Source of the DNA: Coriobacteriia bacterium
GTDB lineage: Bacteria; Actinomycetota; Coriobacteriia; Anaerosomatales; PALSA-660
NCBI GenBank assembly: GCA_030652345.1
Contig: JAUSAU010000085.1
Coordinates: forward strand, 8,072 to 72,071
Length of the DNA: 64,000 nt
Direction: 5' to 3'
Position 1 is the stretch's first letter. Every line of letters begins with the position of its first letter. Under the pieces are notes generated by a model that saw nothing but the letters and a program-made list of their open reading frames with translations, did no database searches and had not been told where the DNA came from. Shown in pieces: positions 53,406 to 62,025 of this stretch. The translations under genes were made by a program, and so were the position numbers.

Positions 53406-53648
53406 CGGGCGGACCTCCTTCGTGGCGGGCGCTGTGGCGCCGACCACCGCGACTGACATATCGTCCTGACACGCTTCCTGCTCAGAAGCGGCGCGACGGG
53501 AGCCGCGCACCGCGACGTACACGAACATGACCACGACCGCGATCGTGAACAGCGTCACGCCCGGCGCCGAAAGGCCGACGAGCGAGGCCACGATCGACGC
53601 GCCGAACGCCACGGCGAGCGCACCGATGATGATGGCGACTACCGTCAC
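53406..53648 (-). CDS. two-helix membrane segment in frame with purE
   Basis: A GTG at 53648 (GGGAG upstream) opens 81 codons that run straight into purE without a stop. They encode two hydrophobic helices (VVAIIIGALAVAFGASIVASL; GVTLFTIAVVVMFVYVAV) and a polar linker. It could be the N-terminal part of a 234-residue membrane-bound PurE, or a separate small membrane protein whose stop has been lost. The strong internal purE site argues that normal PurE is also made. Confidence 0.5.
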
Positions 53649-53658
53649 GCCCGCTCCC

Positions 53659-54990
53659 TCACGCGCCGGGTGCCGGCGGCACACCGCCGGCATCGGCCGC
53701 GCACGCCTCGCCATCACCGAACAGCAACGCACGCTCGTCGTCCTTGAGCGCGGCGCGGGCCTGGTCCCGGACGTTGTTCACGCCGATGAAGAACTCGCGC
53801 ATCATCGCGACCATGAGGTAGCGGCCGCGCGGTGTGAGCGTGAGGACCTCGTGGTCGTCGCGATCGAACGCGCCGACGGTGCGCATGTAGCCCATCTCCA
53901 TCGGCAGCCCGCGCTCGATCGGGACGCCGAAGTCGTGCAGGAACTTCTGCTTGTCGAGCATGAGCCCGAACAGTTCCATGAGGAGGCGGTAGCGCATCCG
54001 CTCGTGGGCACCGAAGGAGCGCTTGCCCGCCACGCCCATGCGGCCGCTGCCGAGGCGCTCGTCGTACTCACGCAGCGAGAAGGTGTTCACGTAGAGCGTG
54101 CCGTCGAGGTAGCTGAAAGCGCCGGAACCGATGCCCACGTACTCCTCGTAGTCGACGATGTACTCGTCGATCATGCCGCCGGCGATGCGCGAGAACGTCC
54201 ACGCGCTGCCGTTCTCGAAGGTGTCGGAAAGGCCCTCGGAGAGGATCTCGTAGAAGCGCGCCTCGCGCGAGTAGTCCACGCGGCCCACCGTCTCGCCGAG
54301 CTTGCGATCGACCGCGGGCGACGCCATGAGCGGATAGAACGTCGTCTGGTTGCAGCCGCAGTCCTTGAGGATCTCGATGTCGCGCCGCAACATCGCCTCG
54401 GTCTGCGAGGGGAAGTTGAAGATCATGTCCACGTTCATCGAGTGGAACGCGCCCGCCGTGGCCTTGATGCGCTCGACGATCTCCGCGCTCGAACCGTACT
54501 TGTCGTAGCGGTCCATCTGCTTGAGCAGGCCGTCGTCGAAGCTCTGGACGCCGACCGAGAGGCGCTGGACGCGCGGTGCGAGCGCCTCGACGTAGGCCGG
54601 GATCAGGTGGTTCGGGTTGGTCTCGGACGAGACCTCCTTGATGGAGAAGAGCTCGCGCGCCAGGTCGATCGTGTCGCACAGCTCGTCGAGCATGATCGTC
54701 GGCGTGCCTCCTCCGACATACATGGAGTCGAAGTCGTAGCCGAGGTCCTTGACCATCCGCATCTCCTCGCGCAGCCGCTCGAAGTACGGCACGGCGCGCT
54801 TCTCGGAGAACGGGAAGCGGTTGAACGAGCAGTACGGGCAGAGCTGCTGGCAGAACGGCACGTGCACGTAGAGCAGGTACTTCCGGCCCTCGATCGGGCC
54901 GGGCAGCTTCGGCAGGTCGGCGTGCTCGAGTGCGAGATAGCGCCCGTTGAGCGTACGGACGACCGGCGTGAGGAGCCGCTCGGCCAGCAC
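53659..54990 (-). CDS. HemN/HemW-like radical SAM protein
   Basis: The 443-residue protein has a cluster motif FCQQLCPYC (C47, C51, C54), MYVGGGTPT, and SVGVQSFDDGLL, characteristic of coproporphyrinogen oxidase-like radical SAM enzymes. The fourth cysteine found in true HemN (CxxxCxxCxC) is replaced by Phe (CSF), which fits HemW-type haem chaperones or related enzymes better than the oxidase. Its GTG shares a base with the purD stop. The C-terminus has a HemN_C-like winged domain. Confidence 0.85.
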   Translation of the reverse strand: MLAERLLTPVVRTLNGRYLALEHADLPKLPGPIEGRKYLLYVHVPFCQQLCPYCSFNRFPFSEKRAVPYFERLREEMRMVKDLGYDFDSMYVGGGTPTIMLDELCDTIDLARELFSIKEVSSETNPNHLIPAYVEALAPRVQRLSVGVQSFDDGLLKQMDRYDKYGSSAEIVERIKATAGAFHSMNVDMIFNFPSQTEAMLRRDIEILKDCGCNQTTFYPLMASPAVDRKLGETVGRVDYSREARFYEILSEGLSDTFENGSAWTFSRIAGGMIDEYIVDYEEYVGIGSGAFSYLDGTLYVNTFSLREYDERLGSGRMGVAGKRSFGAHERMRYRLLMELFGLMLDKQKFLHDFGVPIERGLPMEMGYMRTVGAFDRDDHEVLTLTPRGRYLMVAMMREFFIGVNNVRDQARAALKDDERALLFGDGEACAADAGGVPPAPGA

Positions 54991-56267
54991 TAGGAGTTCG
55001 CCTCGAGAGCACGGACCGCGATGTCGGAGCGGTGGAACGCCCCGTCGAACGCGATGAGGGCGACCGCCTCGTACGCGCGCTCGCGCGCCTCGGCGAGCGT
55101 GGGCGCGAGCGCGGTCACGTTGAGCACGCGACCGCCCGCGGTCACGAGTGCGCCGTCCTCGCGCATGGCGGTGCCGGCGTGGTAGACGGTGACACCGGGG
55201 ATCTCCTCAGCGGCGTCGATGCCGGTGATGACCTTCCCGGTCTCGTACTCACCCGGGTAGCCGCCGGACGCCAGCACGACCGAGACAGCCGCGTCGCGCG
55301 ACCACAGCACCGGGATATCGGCCAGCGTCCCCGCCGAGACGGCGAGCATGATGTCGATGAGATCAGCGTCGAGCCGGGGCAGGAGGACCTGGGTCTCCGG
55401 ATCGCCGAACCGGGCGTTGTACTCGAGCACCATGGGTCCATCCTCCGTGAGGATGAAACCCCCGTAGAGGACACCGCGATAGCGGATGCCCTCCTTCTTG
55501 AGCCCGGCGACCGTGCGCTCGAGCGCATCGACCATCGCCGCGAGTGCGCGGTGATCGACCGCTGGGACCGGCGTGTAGACGCCCATGCCGCCGGTGTTGG
55601 GACCCCCGTCGCCGTCGAACGCGCGCTTGTGGTCCTGCGCCGGCGCCATCGGCACGACGGTCTCACCGTCGGTGAAGGCAAGGAGCGAGCACTCCGGGCC
55701 CGCGAGGAAGTCCTCGATCAACACGGTCGTGCCTGCAGCGCCGAATCGGCCCGAGAAGCACTCCTCGAGCGCGGCCTCGGCCTCCTCATAGCTGAACGCG
55801 ACCGTGACGCCCTTGCCGGCTGCGAGGCCGTCGGCCTTCACGACGATCGGTGTCCCGCGCTCACGCAGGTACTCGCGCGCCAGGTCGCCGCGCGTGAAGC
55901 AACGGGACTCGCCCGTCGGGATGCTGTGCCGGCGCATGACGCCCTTCGCGAACGCCTTGCTGCCCTCCATGCGCGCGCCCGAGAGCCGCGGGCCGAACAC
56001 CGCGATGCCCGCCTCTTCCACGGCATCGGCGACGCCAGCGACGAGCGGGCCCTCAGGACCGATGACGACCAGGTCGACGTCATTGGCCTTGGCGAATTCG
56101 GCGACGGCGTCCGGGGACGCGATGTCGAGACCTTCGACGTTGGTCGCGAGTGTGGCCGTGCCGCCGTTGCCCGGTGCGGCGAAGATCTCGGGATGCCGTG
56201 CCGACTCGGAGAGCTTCCTGATGATGGCGTGCTCGCGGCCGCCGCTGCCGAGAACGAGTATGCGCAT
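54990..56267 (-). CDS. purD: phosphoribosylamine-glycine ligase
   Basis: The 425-residue ATP-grasp enzyme joins glycine to phosphoribosylamine in purine synthesis. It shows LVLGSGGREHAI, the KADGLAAGKGV loop, the APAQDHKRAFDGDGGPNTGGMG segment and VLEYNARFGDPETQ. The ATG at 56267 follows GGAGGCAGACC. The end overlaps the HemW-like gene by one base. Confidence 0.97.
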   Translation of the reverse strand: MRILVLGSGGREHAIIRKLSESARHPEIFAAPGNGGTATLATNVEGLDIASPDAVAEFAKANDVDLVVIGPEGPLVAGVADAVEEAGIAVFGPRLSGARMEGSKAFAKGVMRRHSIPTGESRCFTRGDLAREYLRERGTPIVVKADGLAAGKGVTVAFSYEEAEAALEECFSGRFGAAGTTVLIEDFLAGPECSLLAFTDGETVVPMAPAQDHKRAFDGDGGPNTGGMGVYTPVPAVDHRALAAMVDALERTVAGLKKEGIRYRGVLYGGFILTEDGPMVLEYNARFGDPETQVLLPRLDADLIDIMLAVSAGTLADIPVLWSRDAAVSVVLASGGYPGEYETGKVITGIDAAEEIPGVTVYHAGTAMREDGALVTAGGRVLNVTALAPTLAEARERAYEAVALIAFDGAFHRSDIAVRALEANS

Positions 56268-56357
56268 GGTCTGCCTCCGGTGAGCGTGTGACGCGAAAAG
56301 GGTGCGCGGGTGCGCAAGCACGCCGTGCACTCTGATTGTACGACGAAGTGCCGAAGC

Positions 56358-57920
56358 CTAAGCGGCGTCGCCGAGTCGTTCGGCGAGATGCTTCGGCGTG
56401 ACCCGCCAGGCGAGTGGCAGACGGAACATGAGCTTGGTCTGCGCGTGCACGGCCGGAGCCACCCCGAGGAAGAAGCCGATGAAGGGCATCGAGAGCCACA
56501 TCAGGATGACCTCGAGCGCGAGCCGACCGATCGGCCAGCTCTTCGGTGCCGGGTTGCGCACGATCTCGATGAGCACAGACGTCGTGATCACGGTGATGCC
56601 CGCGATGAGGAACCAGCGCAGGACGATGTGCAGCGGTTCGGTCGTCGTGGTGACGGCCTCATAGATGGTCCGCGCCATGGCGGTCCTGACCATGCCGACG
56701 TCGAGAAGGTAGCCGCTCATGACGATGAACCATGCCGCCACACGCATCACATGGTCGTGCAGGACCTGCATCGACCGGAAGGCGGTGATCGCGCGCGGCC
56801 AGCGCTTCTCGCCGATCATCGTCTCGAGCAGGAAGCCCACATCCTCGGCGCCCCACGAGTGGCGAAGGACCTGCAGGTAACGGTTGACCAGCGCCTGCCA
56901 CGGGGTCGGCCCGTCGGTCGCATCCGAGTAGGTCGGAAGGAAGATCGGCTGGACCGAGACGTCGCCGTCGCGGGCGAACATGACGCCGAGGTAGACGTGC
57001 CAGTCCTCGGAGATGACGGCGGGATCCCAGTACTGCGTCTCCTCGGCCAGGCGCATCGACAGCGTGTACGTGGAGATGGGAAGGCCGTCGTAGAACGGCA
57101 TCGCGAGCTCGGCCATCTGACCGGCGTGGATGAACCACGCGGTATAGCGGATCGGCGCCGGCACGGTCCAGATGTTGTTGTAGTAGAAGAGCGGCGCCTG
57201 CCAGATGCGCGAGTGCCGGCGTGCGTCGGTGGCGTACATCCGCGAGAGGGCGGCGAAGTACCTCGGGTGGAACACCGAGTCCGCATCGCAGGTCGACACG
57301 GTGATGTGCTCGAGCGGGATGCCGAGCTCGTCCACCATCAGCCGGCGCGCCTCGATGCTCGCGTAGGTCTGATTCGACGCCTTGCAGGCGAGCTCGCCCG
57401 GAATGTTCGCAGGATGGATGGAGACTACGACGCGCAGGAAGGCGTCGCGGTAGCGCTCGGCGATGGCCTCCGCCTTGTCGCGGGCGCCTTGCTCGCGCTC
57501 CTCCATGCCCAGCACGAGGACCACACGCTCGGATGCGCGGTGCTGAGCGGCGATGGCGGCCACGGTGCGTTCGAGGACCGCGTCGGGCTCCTTGTAGTTC
57601 GGCACGATGACGGCATGGCGCAGGTCGGAGGGCGCGAAGCCGAACGGGCCGACCACGTCTTCGTCGGCAGTCCAGTCGACCTTGTCGGCACGACGACGCT
57701 TGTATTCACCGACGAGGGCGAAGATGAAGTACGTAGAGGAGTAGCACAGCAGATAGCCGACGAAGATCGTCGCGACCCACGTCCACGCGTCAGGGAAGAA
57801 GAAGACCCCGACGAGAGAGGCGAGCATCACGAACCATGAGACGACCCCGGGGACGGCATAGGTCCACCCCGAGAGATCACCACCGGCCGGACGCTGCCGG
57901 GCTTGACGCGGTCGGAACAA
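56358..57920 (-). CDS. cellulose-synthase-like glycosyltransferase (GT2), second family member
   Basis: The 520-residue protein has two N-terminal helices (about 22-75), a GT-A domain with VIVPNYKEPD, STCDADSVF (DxD), and SEDWHVYLG, and four to five C-terminal helices (from about 385). A QxxRW motif is replaced by QVLRHSWGAED, so processive synthesis is less certain than for the gene at 9525. The start is a TTG at 57920 after GGGGGAG. It stands alone; its partner may be the synthase operon at 7.9-12.2 kb. Confidence 0.8.
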   Translation of the reverse strand: MFRPRQARQRPAGGDLSGWTYAVPGVVSWFVMLASLVGVFFFPDAWTWVATIFVGYLLCYSSTYFIFALVGEYKRRRADKVDWTADEDVVGPFGFAPSDLRHAVIVPNYKEPDAVLERTVAAIAAQHRASERVVLVLGMEEREQGARDKAEAIAERYRDAFLRVVVSIHPANIPGELACKASNQTYASIEARRLMVDELGIPLEHITVSTCDADSVFHPRYFAALSRMYATDARRHSRIWQAPLFYYNNIWTVPAPIRYTAWFIHAGQMAELAMPFYDGLPISTYTLSMRLAEETQYWDPAVISEDWHVYLGVMFARDGDVSVQPIFLPTYSDATDGPTPWQALVNRYLQVLRHSWGAEDVGFLLETMIGEKRWPRAITAFRSMQVLHDHVMRVAAWFIVMSGYLLDVGMVRTAMARTIYEAVTTTTEPLHIVLRWFLIAGITVITTSVLIEIVRNPAPKSWPIGRLALEVILMWLSMPFIGFFLGVAPAVHAQTKLMFRLPLAWRVTPKHLAERLGDAA

Positions 57921-58178
57921 GAGACTCCCCCTTGGGCGCCTCGGCCCCCTGGCCGGGGCGCTGACATAACGCAGACATGATACCGCGCGAGGGGGGTGCC
58001 TGCCGAGGGGCGTTGCCGTGCCGTGAGATGAGCCGATTGGCGAGGCGCGGACAGTCAGCGCAGAATCGAGTTCACAACGTGTGCGCGGACCCGCTGGGGG
58101 CGCTTTGTGCAGCGATCACAGTCCCGGGCACCGCGTTTGCATATACTGGCACGACTGCCATCTGAGAAGGGGGATCTC
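57921..58178. other. intergenic region between glycosyltransferase and surface protein
   Basis: The region is 258 bases long. It holds a TATACT -10-like box at 58142-58147 without a clear -35 partner, 37 bases ahead of the ATG at 58179 of the surface protein. No riboswitch or hairpin of note is visible. Confidence 0.4.
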
Positions 58179-58220
58179 ATGCGCATCGCCGTCCCATAAC
58201 GCCTGCGTCTGATCGCGCTG
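58179..58220 (+). other. broken signal-peptide start of the surface protein (in-frame TAA)
   Basis: An ATG at 58179 with the strong site AGAAGGGGGATCTC begins MRIAVP, then TAA (58197-58199), then RLRLIAL in the same frame, which leads directly into the hydrophobic core of the signal peptide. The charged residues and the hydrophobic run are what a signal peptide needs, so the stop appears to interrupt a real start. Confidence 0.65.
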
Positions 58221-59333
58221 GTGTGTGCATTCGTGCTCTTCGTGTCGATGGGGGTCGGCACGGCGTTCGCCGCTCTCGTCGGCAGACATGTACCTCAGGA
58301 CCGCCCTGCGCTGCAGGGACGCTCCGGCGGCATCGTCCCGCTCACAGCAGCGGTCGGCGACAACATCGCCAACGCATCGTTGCTGCAGCGAGCCGGCCGG
58401 ATCGTGTCCGCCTCCGGATCTCTGGAGGATACGAACACGTACGACGGCACCGACGACGTCTACGCGGTCTTCCTGCTCGCGGGCGAGACGGTCGACTTCA
58501 CCTTCGATGCCTCGGCCGGGACCGACTTCGGGCTCTACGTGTACGGGCCGAACGCGACGGACATCTGGGTGGACGATCCGATCAGCGGCATCGATCCGGC
58601 CCATGACGGCGGTCCCGCGACCCGGCCCGCGACGTTCTCTATGGACGTCTTCCGCACCGGCTACTACTTCGTCAACCCGTTCTCGGGCGTGGACGGCGGC
58701 AACGGGACCTACTCGCTGTCGATGAACGTGAGCCGGGCCTACACCGACGTCGTTCTGAATCCGCTCCCAAGTTTGCTCGCGTACGACGCGCAGCCGGTCA
58801 TCTCCGGAACGGTGACCGGCCCCGAGGGCGAGACCGTCGTCGGCTGGGTCCGGCTCCTGTTCTCACTCGACGGCCGCTCGTTCGCCCCCCTCGACGAGCA
58901 GCGGACCGACACCGGGGCATTCAGCTTCACGGGGCTGTACTCGCGCGGCAAGCGCATCTACCTGGTCCAGTACGAGGGCAGCGACATCTTCGTGGGAAAC
59001 ACCGCGGCGGCGTCGGTCAACGCCTACGCTAAGGTGAGCGCTCCGACGGCACGTCGTCTCGGTACGCGCCGGTACTTCCTGTCGGGGACGGTGCAGTCTC
59101 GTCACGCACCGGGTACGTCGGTCGCACGGATCTACTTGCAGCGTTTGGTGAGAGGCCGCTGGGTCTCCGCCAGTAGTGCGCTCGCCAAGGCCTCTGACAA
59201 GGACAGCCTTACGAGCACGTACGCCGGCACCGTGCGATTCCCGGTCGCGGGCAAGTACCGCGCGCGCACACTTCACTCCGATGGCGACCACGCCGCGACC
59301 AACAGCGGCTACACGACATTCACGGTGAAGTAG
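58221..59333 (+). CDS. secreted PPC/Ig-like surface protein, start damaged
   Basis: From the first downstream start (GTG at 58221) the protein begins within its signal peptide (VLFVSMGVGTAFAA). It has a bacterial pre-peptidase-like PPC domain (about 45-170; VDFTFDASAGTDFGLYVYGP and RTGYYFVNPFSGV), then an Ig-like domain (TVTGPEGETVVGWVRLLFS) and a C-terminal beta-sandwich like that at the N-terminus of the hydrolase at 6308. Translation from 58221 would lack the positively charged start of the signal. It may therefore be silent, decayed, or read through. Confidence 0.7.
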   Translation: MCAFVLFVSMGVGTAFAALVGRHVPQDRPALQGRSGGIVPLTAAVGDNIANASLLQRAGRIVSASGSLEDTNTYDGTDDVYAVFLLAGETVDFTFDASAGTDFGLYVYGPNATDIWVDDPISGIDPAHDGGPATRPATFSMDVFRTGYYFVNPFSGVDGGNGTYSLSMNVSRAYTDVVLNPLPSLLAYDAQPVISGTVTGPEGETVVGWVRLLFSLDGRSFAPLDEQRTDTGAFSFTGLYSRGKRIYLVQYEGSDIFVGNTAAASVNAYAKVSAPTARRLGTRRYFLSGTVQSRHAPGTSVARIYLQRLVRGRWVSASSALAKASDKDSLTSTYAGTVRFPVAGKYRARTLHSDGDHAATNSGYTTFTVK

Positions 59334-59359
59334 GCGACGGCACTCAGCGCATACGATCG

Positions 59360-59389
59360 AGCGGGGCGGACCGAATGGTCCGCCCCGCT
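59360..59389 (+). terminator. Rho-independent terminator
   Basis: A perfect 13-bp stem (AGCGGGGCGGACC and its complement) with the loop GAAT is followed by TCTGTTCTCT. It separates the surface protein from purA. Confidence 0.85.
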
Positions 59390-59419
59390 TCTGTTCTCTC
59401 GATTCTAGACCGCGCGACC

Positions 59420-61340
<1,921 letters not shown>

Positions 61341-61444
61341 GTCTCTCGCCTTCCGCCGACGCGCGGGGGGTGCTCAGCCGACTCCCCGTGTGGTACCACG
61401 GTACACGAAGGTCCTGCCGGCTCGGGCAACAGGGGGAGCACACG

Positions 61445-61930
61445 ATGTCGTACGTCGAGAAGGAACTGAACGAAGGCGAGTCCGTAATCTACATGGGCCG
61501 CGTGAGCGCCTGGACGCTCGCGCCGCGCACGCTGCTCGCACTCGCGCTCCTCGCAGTAGCCGCGGTAGTCGCTGCGTTCCTGAGCGCGCTGAACGTCGTG
61601 TTCTGGGCCGTCTCCGTGAGCGTGATCGTTCTGTTGTGGGTGTTCATGGTCGCGCGCGCACTGCTGCGCATCGCCACGACCGAGTTCGCCATCACGGATC
61701 GCCGCGTGATGTCCAAGACCGGCTTCATGCGCACCGAGGTGAAGTCGACGCCGCTCGACAAGGTCAACAACATCAATGTCACGCAGTCATTGGTCGGCAA
61801 CATGCTCGACTACGGTGATATCGAGGTCACCACCGCCACGACCGAGGCGAAGGACAACCACTCGGTCGCGGCGCTCGCCCGGCCTGACGAGTTCCGCAAC
61901 CGCCTCTCGCGTCAGATGGGACAGTCCTGA
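61445..61930 (+). CDS. bPH2-type PH-domain membrane protein
   Basis: Two membrane helices (about 28-75) are followed by a PH-like domain (about 85-150) with FAITDRRVMSKTGFMRTEVKSTPLDKVNNI, the classic bacterial PH domain (YdbT/YdbS) motif. The domain binds membranes or partners. GGGGAGCACACG precedes the ATG. Length is 161 residues. Confidence 0.88.
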   Translation: MSYVEKELNEGESVIYMGRVSAWTLAPRTLLALALLAVAAVVAAFLSALNVVFWAVSVSVIVLLWVFMVARALLRIATTEFAITDRRVMSKTGFMRTEVKSTPLDKVNNINVTQSLVGNMLDYGDIEVTTATTEAKDNHSVAALARPDEFRNRLSRQMGQS

Positions 61931-61956
61931 CGCAGCGGCCCGATCGCACGACGAAG

Positions 61957-61992
61957 AGCGGGGCGGCCTCCCGGTAGGGAGACCGCCCCGCT
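61957..61992. terminator. bidirectional terminator
   Basis: A long stem (AGCGGGGCGG and CTCCC with a single mismatch) and the loop GGTA lies between the PH-domain gene and the convergent cytochrome gene. Confidence 0.8.
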
Positions 61993-62025
61993 TCATCGGT
62001 ACGCGGTGGTGTGGCTAGCAGGAGC

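Noticed and set aside
53659..54990. Oxygen-independent coproporphyrinogen III oxidase (HemN)
   Set aside because: The fourth cysteine of the HemN motif is missing (CSF follows the third cysteine), so HemW-like is the safer name.
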